Positions 11,701 to 23,800 of a stretch of 64,000 nucleotides of DNA are shown here, in pieces. Below the pieces are notes generated by a model, which was not told the DNA's origin, made no database searches, and worked only from the letters and a program-made list of their open reading frames with translations. How positions within the stretch are numbered: the first letter of the stretch is position 1; every line of letters begins with the position of its first letter. The position numbers and the translations under genes were made by a program. This stretch comes from Entoloma clypeatum (Eukaryota > Basidiomycota > Agaricomycetes > Agaricales > Entolomataceae), in assembly GCA_963565915.1 (NCBI GenBank), contig OY751485.1, positions 2,356,001 to 2,420,000 on the forward strand, in the 5' to 3' direction.

Positions 11701-14700
11701 AATCACACCACTCCACATACGACTTTTTGATGCTAGCTGACGACCATTGCCCAAAATGAAAAGACCTTCTTTTGCTCGAGAAAGAGCCACTTGAGACAAC
11801 CTTAAGCCACAAATTTTGAGGATGAAAGAAGGCGAATGTTACCGTTAGTCCTGTTATCTGACTGTCAAGCAACGTCAGCTCACAGCCTCATGACGTATGT
11901 GCCAGAAATACTTTTAAAAACCCAATAGTAGATGATATGCCTCTTCCAAATTCTTCATCGGGGCTTCCGGCATTCCTTACAAGAGATAATATAACAATCT
12001 GTATAAAGAGTAGTAAGCAAGTCCGGAAGACTCAAAAAACTCTGAACTAGTCTTACCTTTGCTTCTTCGCCCTGGTAATTATCAACAGTTCGGAGACGGA
12101 CCTAGATTCATATTCAACAAGAGCTGGAAGAATACAATGCATAGTTCTCCTACCCGTTTAGATACCTTAACATGTTCGACGTGTGTGTCATCACTGTCCC
12201 AACGATCTCCTTCATGATCAGCGAGATCGGCTTGGTCACGCTCGTCGATAACAACTGCAACGACGTCTGACAGGGCGTCCCGGACTTTGGCAAGTTGGCC
12301 AAGGTAGGCACAGAGCACTACAATATCTCCCTCTTGAGAATAACAACCTTGTCTTTAGTTATGTTTCATTGTTAAGATATGGGAGAGAACATGCAATGGA
12401 ACAACATACCTCAGGAGGTACAACACTAGATCTCTGATCATTTCAACCTAAATGGGCTTAGACACTCCATCTCAATGATAATGCGTGAAACGTACCTCAT
12501 AAATGTTGTGTCTGCTGGCAGATTCTTCGATGCCTCCGTTTTCTCTGTGGGTGTGATCCAAGAAAAACACATCTTTGGCAAATCCCCGAACACTCGGATA
12601 GTTCTTGACGAGTTCATGATCAATTAACCGATGATACAATGTTTTCCTTCAAAGGGCAAATAGCTTAGCAATGAGAGAATACGACTTCATAGTTAGCTTA
12701 CCGTATCAGGTCCGATATTATGGGCCGCATTCTGCGTTGTACGTCGATCTGAGACATCGGAAACCCGACCGACGAAAGTCTCTCCATAAGGGACATATCA
12801 AATTTATACAGCTCCCTTCCTCGTTTGTTGTCCATGGAAAGAGCTGGACGTATGCTTGTTAGAGATGCGGTACTGGTACGTACGTCCATACAGTCTGTCT
12901 TACCATAGTTATTCAGCGTTGGGCGTAATTGCTGCGGATCCCCGATGAGGATGAGGTGCTCCACTGAAGGAACCAAGCTTCCCAAGACGTGTGCTTCCAG
13001 AACTTGACCCGCCTCTTCCACGAGCATAATGCGAGGCGAAAGACCCTAGTATCGAGCTGATCAGGACATAATCTTGTCTGACTTCAGTGTTAATCACCTT
13101 GAGTAAAGAAGTGAGCTTGGCTGCACCTAGACCATAGATCGTTCAAAAGTGAAATCGAAAACTGATTCAAGATAGCCATACCAGTCGTCGTGCAAGCAAC
13201 AATATCGACATTCCTGAGAAGCTGCCGACGTGTCTTGTGGTTGAAAAACCAGATCAGCGCACAGAATGTGATTTGATGTTTTCTTTACCTCGTTTTTTCC
13301 CTCATTAAACACCTCCAAGGTCTCTCGATATCGGTCGCGGAGGCGGGTGAACTCATTCAATTTATTTTGTTGCGTTGCTTCGCGAATTTCCAGGCTCCAA
13401 TATTCATGTAATCGCTTCCTTTCAGATGCAGATAATGTCCAGATCGCGCCACGTGCAAATAGTTCATCCAATGAACGATCCGATCGCGGCGATTGCGGTT
13501 GATGCCCATATGCAGCAAGGAAACGCTCTGGATCTTGCAAATCTGTGATTTGAAACTTTGTGACTGAAGGCGGTGAAGCTGATGGAGGTGGTGATGGGCT
13601 AACATCCAGGACAGTAAAATCATCTTCAGCCGGAGCAAGGGGTTGAAGGGGTTGGACTGGCTCTCCCCAGGTGCGTTGCCACAACTCTATCTCATCATCA
13701 TCATCATCATCATCATCATTGAGGAAAGGCTCAGACCCCGCCTCATGCAAGACGGAAAACTTGTTGTCCTGTTTGATTAAATTCCGTGGGGGCTCGTTGG
13801 GTTTGGCCGCAGGTTGACGTTGTCTGTTGGTTGCTGAAAGAAACTCCAAATCTCGACCATTCATCCAGAAAGTATATAGAGATGCATCGTTGGCATCGAA
13901 ATCCCTATTATGTATGCCAACTCTCTGCCAGTCATCTTCCTGATTCATGGACAGCTCGTGAATGATTGAGATCCAGCGAGGAGGGAAAAGAAAGTGTTCG
14001 AAAAGCTCGGGATACTGAGTGCTGAGATAGTCGGTGATCTCTTCGGAGGTGATGACAGTACTGGTAAAATTCTTCATGAGTGCATTTATCTTGCCCTGTA
14101 CGATCTTCAAGTCTCGGTGATTGCGAGCAAATGTTTTATCCAAGCGGGACTGTCCAGCAACGACTTCCAGATTCTCGATCGAAAATTTTGAAATCCTTTC
14201 ATCTGTTGAGCGGCCGCCAAGACGGACAATCTTGTCAGTGATCCCCGCATCCAATACACCTGTCATGATATGATCCAGTGCATGGTTGGTGAATGCTATC
14301 ATCAAAATCGGTTTGGCACTCTTGATCAAGACTCTCAACAACTCAACGCCAGTAAATGACTTTCCTGTGCCTGGAGGGCTAATCATGAAGCGTGACGACA
14401 TCAGTAAAAAATTGGAAGCACTGTGGGTAAGCATAACATACCCTTGTATCAATGCAACCTCTCTTACGAGTGCATCAACTACTGCTTCTGCTTGGCTTGG
14501 ATCCAAACGACTACGGTGAAGTTCATGTCGAGCACGGGTTATAGAGTCAGGATTATTTGGATCAAGTTCAAAGTCGTGAACGCCAGCTTCAACTGGGAAC
14601 AACGGCGCAAGCTGATAAGAAAAACCAGGCATTCGCGCATATTGTGGTGGATTGACTTCGACTGAAGAAAGGAAATCTGAAGGTCGGTGTACCAGATATT

Positions 14701-17109
14701 GTGCGAAGGGAATGGTTTCGGGTTCCGCTCTAAGAGCCTCGAGAAAAGGTCGGATGGCTTCGAACATTATGGGAGCTTCAACCAGCAATATCGTGCTATC
14801 CTGAAGACTGCCCTTTTCTAGGGTGTGAAGGATGCGCAGCTCAACATCCGGATCGAAAAAGACAGCTCGTAGGGAAACTCGGTCTTCACTGGCTTTCGCC
14901 GAATCAATAAGATCCTGCACAGAGCTGGCCAGTATAGCAAGGTGGACATCAACACTCTGCCCTCTTTTCCAGACAAGTGCAATAAGGCCTCCCTGCATCA
15001 TCCTTTTGCCACTCAAACCTTCCCAGAACATTCTGCGGTCTCTGGGCAAAGGGGAGCGAGCACGTCCAGGCGGAGAGTCGAAAGATAAACAGACTGCTAA
15101 ACCGCGCCTATCCGGAACAACAGAGGAGAAAACAACACCGGTATACACATTGAATATGATAGTATCTTGCACGTCAACATGTCCGCGATACTTCCCCCCT
15201 CTCGTTTTGAGAATGCCTTGAAGGTGATTTTTTGCATTGAGGCTGAGAAGGTCATCTCTAACAAGTTGGATCGATGTTCGTAACGGCGCACTTTCGGTTG
15301 AGAGTTGAGATTTGCATAGAAGGAGAGCATTTAGGCTTACATGAGTTCTTCCCTCAGCAACCTGAATTGAATGTCCAACAGCCTTTCCATACTGTCTTTT
15401 CGTAAAGGGTGCGGAGCTTCATACAAGTTGGCTGGCAAGAATGGGGGGGTACGGGATATGAGTTCTTCACGCGTTGGAGCGACACGAATATCTTGAATGT
15501 CAATCAAGTCATTGTCATGACGCTTCCCTTCAGAAGAAAGCTCTCCTGGTCCATCATACGTAATGCGTAGGGCTGCTATAATTCCTTCGCCCATGTTTGA
15601 CGCCAAATGGGCCGAAAGATTATTCGTTGTCTTCGCCTGAGAACGATCTAACTTGGCCTGCTCTCGATTTACAATCTGTGTAAGACGGTCGACTTTGGTC
15701 TTCAGGTATCCGATGATGTGATCACGAGCTATACTGTTCACGCCTCTGAAGGGATCATCGAAGGTTGGGGGCGACGAGGAAATACCAGATGTCCATGTGT
15801 CCGTCCATTGCTGAAGGCTTCGGACGATGGAGAGAAATCGAGGATGTGTTGATGCCACGTTTTTGAAACGAGTCAGACATCTGCACACAGACATGGTCAA
15901 TCAAAAATTCAAAGGGAAATAGGAGAAGACCCTCTCAAAAAAGACGCCAGTAAGCGAGGCGATTACTTGGCTACCAAGTGGATCCCTCGTTGAAGTCACA
16001 TTAGGAAGTCTGAGATCTTTGAATGACTGCGCATGCATGATTGCGTTCATGCATTTTTCAAGGTTATCGCAAAAAGAAGTAGAGTTCTCGATGATCCGCA
16101 AATAGAGGGAACTGGATCCTTTGAACAATAAAGTCTGGACATCAAAGTAGTGGCTTACTTTACGAGATGACTCAATGTACTCCTGACAACGAAATCTGAA
16201 GAAAAGAACTTGCATAGCCCTTCACATCAGGGCTCCCGAATAGCAGGATAGATGATGTCCATACCCTCAACAAAGGTAGATATCCACGTTGGAAAGAAAG
16301 GATACGACTGTCAGAACCGGCTTCCGGAGAGACGATTTCCCAGCGTATGATATCATCAATGCGCAAGAGTCCATTGCCCTTTAGAAAGGACGATTGAGTA
16401 AGTGCCCGCTCTTTGAGATAGCAGAAAAAGGACCGTTGCGATGGACGTCAAGAACAGCTAAAGGATGGTCAGGCCCTCAGAAAATCGGTGACATCATAGC
16501 ATACCTGGCCGTCCTCCGCAGACTTGGGTGAGGTATCAGTCGTTTCTGGGATGATTGGAGGTTGTGACTCACCCATGTTGAATTTGACGAGTTTGCGTTG
16601 CTCAGTGGGATCAAGAAGCCGTAAACTTGGGTCGCTTTCGAGAATCTGAAATCGTCAAAAAGATATCTCTTGATGGAGTTATGTGCTTCACTCGGGGACA
16701 TGGATTTTGCTGGGTTAGGAAAGAAGATGTCAGTCCCGTTTCCATTGAGTTTAGCCAATCCTGCTTCTGTCAAAAATGGGGCGATCGCATCGACGGCTGA
16801 TGGTGGGGACCAAGGAATATTGATTTGAGGTCGCGCTGACGAAGAAGCTGGGGAGGCTGTTGGAGCGAGCAGGTGTTTGTAACGACAATTGAATTCTCGG
16901 TTGCATCGGCCAGAGGACCAGTAAAAGCTGCAGACACCAGATGGGCAATTTGGCTCGCGCTGTCGTCCGCCGGGTCCAGCTGACGATGGCGGCGATGGCG
17001 GCGAGCTACTATAACCATAGCTACTACAACCATCATGGAGGAAAGAACAAGCATTGCGTCTTCTACAACCGCCTGGAGTGTTGAAAAAGTGACAGGGTTT
17101 TTGAGACAT
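8703..17109 (-). CDS. ZNFX1-like SF1 RNA helicase with CCCH, NF-X1 and RZ-type zinc fingers
   Basis: A very long, intron-rich gene. The start MSQKPCHFFNTPGGCRRRNA (17109; an in-frame ATG also lies at 17121) opens with two CCCH fingers, both C-x8-C-x5-C-x3-H. An armadillo-like middle region follows, then a UPF1/SF1 helicase core: Walker A PPGTGKSFTGVELLRVL near 14370, Walker B MLVEEAGQVLEAHVLGSL near 13000, GDPQQLRP, VDNYQGEEAKIVILSLVRN near 12050 and NVALSRAKEGLFILGN near 11780. Cys/His-rich NF-X1 fingers lie at about 10600-11500. After KCKHVFTVETLDG near 10310 comes a helical tail, ending in an RZ finger (CPNGHTFVIGDCGGAMQ, CPECGEAIGG). Animal and worm ZNFX1 act in RNA silencing and antiviral RNA sensing; a silencing role here is inference. 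An Asp run encoded near 13700 is low-complexity. No breaks were found. Confidence 0.85.
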
Positions 17110-17287
17110 GATCGATAACAAGGTGAGAATTGAGTCTTATATTGTGACGCGGGCGTCTAAAGCCATGCGCATTGCGGAGGACTTGAGACAGTCACAGTGT
17201 CAGGACTCAGAATACAAAGCCCATGGCTCGTGACACTAGTCACCTGACATCTTGAGATCGGACCCTGGTGGAGGGTCGCACTCCGTT
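17110..17287. promoter_or_regulatory. Divergent promoter interval between ZNFX1-like gene and ETF-alpha gene
   Basis: The two start codons face away from each other with only 178 bp between them, so the promoters must share or abut here. I see no clear TATA box or repeated site. A shared bidirectional promoter is inference from spacing alone. Confidence 0.4.
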
Positions 17288-18444
17288 ATGCCACTACGCA
17301 CACGGTCTCTTCTGGCGTCGAGAGCGCTTTCTCGGTCGTATGGAACGGCCAGCCCTCCCCATGCCCTCGTCTTCCTCGAGCACAGACAGGGTGTCCTCGA
17401 GTCCAGTTCGTTGTCCGCCGTTACTGCCGCGGAACAACTAGGCGGCAACGTCACCGCCCTCATCATCGGACAGGCGGACCATGTCCGGGGCGTGGTGGAC
17501 AAGGCCAAAAAGTGCGTTTCGACTTTGCCATCGCATCTATACCTCAACTAATCCCTTTCTGCAGGTTTGCAGGCTTAACATCCATTTTGCACTCCAGTTC
17601 TCCCCAGTATGCCAACCCGTTACCAGAGACGGTCTCCCCTCTTTTGGTCAAGTTGCTTGAAAGGTCTCCCCACTTCACGCACGTCGTATCCTCGACTTCA
17701 TCTTTCGCAAAGTCCCTCCTTCCCCGCGTTGCTGCCCAGCTGGATGTTCCAGCCATTTCCGATGTCATCTCCCTGGACCATGATCCTTCCTCCAATGCAA
17801 CGACATTCACGCGCCCAATCTATGCTGGAAACGCTGTTGCCACTGTACGTGCACCATCCGGCGTCCCAATCAAGTTTTTTACCGTCCGATCCACCGCCTT
17901 CGCGGCAGCTCCACCGCAGGACAATGCGGAAGCTGCTTCTGAACCCCTGGATCCCGTCCAAGTCTCCGATTCTTCGACAAAACATTTAAAGACTACCTTG
18001 GCAAAGTCCGACCGCCCGGAGCTTGGCGTCGCTACTCGTGTCGTATCGGGAGGGCGTGCTTTGAAGAATGCCGACACCTTTGCATCCACCTTATACCCAT
18101 TGGCTGATGCTCTTGGGGCTGCCGTGGGGGCGTCTCGCGCAGCCGTCGATGCAGGATACGCGGAAAACTCCCTTCAAGTTGGGCAGACGGGGAAAGTCGT
18201 TGCTCCCGAGTTGTATATGGCAGTGGGCATCTCGGGTGCCATCCAACACCTTGCAGGAATGAAAGATTCTAAACTCATTGTTGCTATCAACAAGGTATGT
18301 TATGGCTATGCACGACAATCAATACAATCTGGCTGAGGTCTTGTTCAGGATCCGGACGCACCTATATTCCAAGTTGCCGACATGGGTCTTGTCGCGGACC
18401 TCTTCGAAGCTGTCCCTGACCTCATAACAAAATTGAAAGCCTAA
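17288..18444 (+). CDS. Electron transfer flavoprotein alpha subunit, mitochondrial
   Basis: The alpha subunit with the beta subunit and FAD accepts electrons from acyl-CoA and other dehydrogenases in the mitochondrial matrix and passes them to ETF-ubiquinone oxidoreductase. Exons 17288-17511, 17565-18294 and 18349-18444 join in frame. The N-terminus [20 protein letters not shown] is Arg/Ser-rich without acids, a typical matrix presequence. The mature part begins [20 protein letters not shown]. The C-terminal FAD-binding domain holds [36 protein letters not shown] and [20 protein letters not shown], then [19 protein letters not shown]. Length (about 350 residues) and order match the family (yeast AIM45). 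It diverges from the ZNFX1-like gene and lies about 170 bp before the chaperone gene. Confidence 0.93.
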
Positions 18445-18611
18445 GGTTCCGATTCCTCTCCTAGAATTAAAGTTATATATAAAACGGCCTGGTTTCGTAG
18501 AAAACACATAATGAGAGATAATCTTGTTGTATCAACTGAAGTAAGACGACTCGGCGAATATTACAGATCCTGTAGTCTACCAAATGTGGTATGTACACTA
18601 CGTCTCTGAAC

Positions 18612-19603
18612 ATGACCTCCCCCTTCATCTATCCCACAGCTGAACTGAGTCTCTCAGGGAAGGCCTTAGTTGCTGTCTGTGTTCTGCCGATTCCTCAACG
18701 CTTTCTTTGACGTAGCGTGCCTTTAGCCTGTCGTGTCCGCCGGCAATGTCTCTCAGCTCGCAGGGGACTTGATCATCGTGTCATTCTCTCTCCACCGGCT
18801 GGCCATTTTTAATCCCGAATTCTTCATCCCCGTGGTAGGTGGGCGGGAAGATGAAATCAGAGGGATTACCACCCCTCTTGAGCGTACGTGAACGTCAACA
18901 CGGACATTTCAATCACATATGTTTATAGCTACCTCGAAAGTCTACGGGAAGGGTGATTCGGATCTGCTCGTTATTCAACAAAGATCGCCCGTTTTAAAGG
19001 TGCGCAGCTTCTTACCTCCTGAACAGAATGACTTGACCTGCTCTCAGTCAAGGAAACAAGACTTCGTAACTGCTCTTCTTGAATTTATCAACTCTTCGGG
19101 TTTTGGGTCTGTTCTTTTCCTTTCTAGCGTCGATTCATCCAATCGGACAGACTCGCAGATGATGTATGTCTCGCACATATTCTAGACCCTATAGGACTAA
19201 CGGTGATTCCCTCAGCACACCAACATATCATATACAACCGCAGAATAGTCCACCATTGGAATGTTCTCCCCTGAATGCTTTGGCGATGCTGCCTATACCT
19301 ATGTATACCTCACCCGTCCTTCAATCTCCGCATGGTATCGATGTTACGGACCACAATGCCACCATACCATTCATCCCAGGAGGCGGCCTCACTCGCCGGT
19401 TATTGAGCTCCTTGCCCACTGGCTGGTCTACACCCACGGCATCACTCTTGCACTTCGTTTTGGAGGGTGACAATAGAGCAGACGCCCGACTTTTTGCCGC
19501 AATCACATCACGAGTTCTGGGTCATGAAATAACTTGGAAACAGCCGAGGAGCTGGTCGGAGGGTCTCTTCGGGACACCCCATGACCAGACCCTATATGGA
19601 TAA
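18612..19603 (+). CDS. Proteasome assembly chaperone 2 (PAC2/ADD66 family)
   Basis: PAC2 pairs with PAC1 to scaffold the alpha-ring of the 20S proteasome. The start MTSPFIYPTAELSLSGKAL is at 18612. Later exons give VVSAGNVSQLAGDLIIVSFS and LHRLAIFNPEFFIPVVGGRE, then VYGKGDSDLLVIQQRSPVLK with SRKQDFVTALLEFINSSG, and finally TIPFIPGGGLTRRLLSSL with LLHFVLEGDNRADARLFAA. The last block is highly characteristic. About five exons are needed; the first donor (GTTGCT near 18670) is weak, so the first junction is provisional. It ends at TAA 19601-19603. It is the last host gene before the transposon nest, whose first recognised base is about 500 bp downstream. Confidence 0.85.
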
Positions 19604-20101
19604 TCAGTATCGGAGGATGTGAACAGCGAAAAGTAGGAGAAAGAAAATCAAGTAAGTATTTTAGTAACACTGTTAGATCCGAATAAAGGAAAGATGTTTG
19701 GGTTGTTTTGTTGAGGTATTCCGATACCCGACGCGTTTCCACGTCAGCGTGGCGTAATTCCTTTTTCGTGTGGTATTACTGTACTATTACGACCAAGTGT
19801 CCGGTCACACCGGTCACACGTCACAGCCGTTTTTTTCTGATATTTTTTCAGGCTCCTAAACCTCGACAAGCTTGAACGCGTCCGCTGTGCTATATATGTA
19901 TTATCTAATTATTTGGTTCACTTAACATGTGCACTACAAACAAACCTAAGAAGCTTGTGAGGGGCTGGCAAAACTCATATTCCAATCATCACGGGCACTT
20001 GATTCTCTCTGATGGACCCATCATAAATCATAACCGATTTTTTCTGACATGGCATGTGCAAGGCTGCCACAGCCAAACAATCTGACAGCGTCACTGCTTG
20101 T
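19604..20101. other. Intergenic spacer, no feature recognised
   Basis: About 500 bp between the PAC2-like gene and the first transposon base. It is AT-rich in places (around 19890) and holds no long ORF, inverted repeat or transposon protein fragment that I can see. Confidence 0.5.
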
Positions 20102-20139
20102 TGTTATATCCATCTCCGAATCTCCAATCCACTCCGATC

Positions 20140-20446
20140 TGTTGAAACTTTTCCATCACGTAGATTAGATTAGATTAGATTATATCACGTGACCTTAGAC
20201 ATCTTCGATTACATACTTATTTGGTTGGTACAAACAGTAGTACAGTATATAAGACCAGGAAACTGTCAATATCAAGAAGTTGTCTCTTGACTCTTAACCA
20301 GCTCCATCGCTCTTACCAGCCTCAACCGCTCTCACAGCCTCACCCTTCCCAACCAAGTAAGTGACTAGAACGGTAGAGTAGATTACTTCCACTGTAGCTG
20401 TGTTGCTCAGTACATCTGTGGCTAGCACCCAGGTGGAACTTCAACA
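20140..20446 (+). repeat. C1 5' LTR (307 bp)
   Basis: Starts TGTTGAAACTTTTCC and ends GGAACTTCAACA. It carries an ATTAG pentamer array near the left end, a TCACGTGA palindrome and a TATATAAG box. It has one ATTAG unit fewer than the 3' LTR. Confidence 0.95.
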
Positions 20447-20461
20447 GGTTATGGGCCCTGG
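20447..20461 (+). other. C1 primer binding site, internal initiator-Met tRNA type
   Basis: GGTTATGGGCCCTGG directly follows the LTR. GGTTATGGGCCC is the complement of the anticodon region of initiator tRNA-Met, as known for Drosophila copia, which primes from a half-tRNA rather than the tRNA 3' end. Confidence 0.75.
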
Positions 20462-20811
20462 ATAGCAGAGGGACTTGGGAATGCTGGCAACAGCGAGTAC
20501 CTGCCCACTCTACCCTGGTTGGCAAAGAACCGATTGAAAGATCTAGGTTCTGAGTCATACTTCTTCACACATGAACCTGGGAACGTCATTACGACAAGTA
20601 CCTGTCATGAAGCGTCCCTAAGGGGATTGACTTAGTACACGTCATGTGGAAACGTTGATCGTACCTTACACACTTCTGACAAAAAGGGTTTTTCCCACAA
20701 ACCGCTATTCCTAAAGGGAATATGTTATGAGGAATCATTTATTTGTTTTCTCTAAATCAAATTCACAAAGAACATCACTGATTGGGGGAACTCCTTTTAG
20801 ACTCATTAAAA

Positions 20812-23800
20812 ATGTCTACCTCTTGCTCTGCCCTCGACTCCATCGCCATCTTCGACGGCATCGACTACCAAAGTTGGGCTGAAAAAATGAAGTTGTACCT
20901 TCTCCATCAAGGAGTCTGGCGCCTCGTATCCGGCGACATTGAGCGCCCCGACATCGCAGACTTTACTGTCACGGTCTCCACCCCTGCCTCCGCTACTTCT
21001 ACATCTGCAACCCAACCTCCAGTGGTCACCACTACCGTCGACCAACCTGCCTTCCACAAGGAAAGGAAGATCTGGATGAGAGATGACGACATGGCTCTGG
21101 GTTCCATCCGCCTCAAAGTCTCCGAAGCGATCAGGAGGCACATCAAGGACGCCAAAGGAAGCCTGGACGACATTGAAGGACGCATATTCAAAGATCTCCC
21201 CCGCCGCCATATTTGGCGACTTCAAAGCCGCGGCCTCTTTCAAACTTTCTGGTCAGGACCCTGTGCCGGAAATCGAGCGCCTTGGGTCACTCTTCGCTCG
21301 CCTTAGTGACTCAAAGTTCGTTGTGCCTGATCTGATGCAGGCTATGATCCTGGCAAGTGCCATTCCTGACGCTTGGTCGTCCCTCTCCACCGCCCTCTTC
21401 CAAGTCTACGATGCCGACGACTTCACATGGCAGGCCGTCACCGACAGCATCGTCTCAGAATACAGGCGCAAGTATGCAATAGGGTCTACTCGGGCGTCCA
21501 ACGAGCAGGCCCGGAAAATCTCTGGGACTAAGCGAAAGGGGCAAGACCCCAAATGGGAAAAGCAAACAGTGCTGAGTACCTCGCGTAACAATACTGACGA
21601 GCAGACTAACTCGACCGACCCAAGTACCGCTTCTGAAAAGAAGAAGGGAAAAGGACGCTGGCACAACCAGAAGAAGCGCGCCAACAACGCAGAAAACGAC
21701 TCTGACCAAGCTGAGGAAATGGTCGAGTTTATCGCACTGGCCATTGAGCAACCCCCTCGTTATCCTGCTTCCTGTCCCCTTCCTCCTCGTCAACGTGCCC
21801 CTGCCTTCACCACTGTAACGGGCTGCGGGAAAACTACGAGTACCGCGCAGCCTGAGTCGGAAAGAATGCAGTCACTCCTGCAACGCATGAACCCGCCTCT
21901 TTCTCAGTACACCGGGCTTCCTTCCGGAAAGCCATCAGCGTGGAAAAAGAACGAGAAGGTGCGAAAGCTTGCCTGAGAAATCGGCGCATGACCCTCTGGG
22001 TCGAACCTTCGTATCTTGGATACCATCATCCCAGACATCGACAAAAGGCTGGCTAAACAGCGTCACGTAGCCCCATCAATAGAACAATCGCTGGAGATGA
22101 TGGACATAGACCAAGAACGGATGGGGCCAGATGAATTTGTAGACGAGATTGAACTTGACGGTTTGTCAGAACATTTTCTCAAACCTTACCAATTGCGGAA
22201 TGCTAATAATACCTCTCAACAGACGTATGATATATTAGCCAGTACCAATACAGAGTGCGTAGATCACATTAGCAGTGATCTACATAAAAAATACATTAAA
22301 CATTTCGCCTCTTGTACACATTGTAAGGAAAAAGAACGCGCACAATGGATATTAGATTCCGGTGCTTCTCTACACTTTATGCATGAGTTCAAAGACTTCG
22401 CATACTATAGACCTCTTACGGTCAAGTGATTCGTCCAAACTGCTGCTAAAGGAAAGAAACTGGAAATACTCGGAGTTGGGGCTGTTCCAGTATGGCACAC
22501 CCTAAATGGGGAAGTTAAAACCCATCTTCTCAGACCGGTATTCTACATTCCGGACATGGACACACGCCTATTGTCCTTAGGCGTCTTTCTTAACCATGGT
22601 TACAAAGTAGACGGGACTCGTGGAGAAATCAACATCTCCAAAGGGCTGAACAAAATCCAGTTTTCGCCCCACATCCTTGGACAAACCATTTACTGGTTAG
22701 ACACTGAAATACACTACGATCAGATCCATGTGATCTCGAGCGAAATTACTGTCGAAACATGGCACAAGCGTCTCGGTCACCCGAATGATCAAGCACTTCG
22801 AAAGATTCCCACCAGTACCAAAGGGGTACCTGAGACACTAGTATGTGAGAAATCACAGGAAAGCTGTACAGGTTGCCTCAAAGGGAAAATGCCGAATCAA
22901 TCATACCCCAATTCGATGACAAGAGCAACCGAAACCTTCGATCTTATCCACGGCATCTTACCATAAATACAAATATTTTCTTATGTTTCTGGACGACTTT
23001 TCATCCCACGTCTGGATCGTCTTGCTTAGAAAGAAGTCTGATGCCGTCACGGCACTAAGACAATTTCTTGTGATAATCCAGAATCAGTTCGCTGCTACCC
23101 CTAAAAAGTGGTGAGTTGATGGAGGTGGAGAGTTTGACGAATACAAGGATGTACTTGCCGATCATGGAATTCTGATCGACATCACGCTCCCATATCAGCA
23201 TCAGCAGAATGGTAGAGCAGAAAGGATCAATCGAACTCTATGGGAAAAATCTCAGGCCTTGCGCTTCGACGCGTGTTTACCACCTATGTGGTGGGAATTC
23301 TGTTTGGAACATGCAGCGTTCCTCTACAACAGAACCCCCATGCAGCGTCTTGAATGGAAAACCCCTTACTTCAGGGTGACTAATGAGATCCCCGACATGT
23401 CAAGTGTCAGAGTCTTCGGATGCCAGGCATATGTATATATCCCAAAAGAGAAATGGAAAAACTCCCTGGAATCCAGATCACGATTGATGATTTATCTCGG
23501 ATCAAAATCAGGAGTCAAAGGATGCTGTTTCATGGATCCTGAGACCAATACAATTTTCATGGGTGGGAAAGCGATCTTTGATGAGAGCAAGTACCCTAGA
23601 TGCCACATCGACCCTTTGCCAGAAAACCATCCAGAAATGGAAAACCCAGAACCGGCTGATGAGTTTGAGGACCTCATTCCCGGAAATGATGACAATGACA
23701 GTCATAACGAAACACCTCACAACCCTGTTCCTACTGGACAGGATCACCCTGAATCAGACGATGATTTGCCGCTTAGCGGGCCTGATGACGAGCCACGAGT

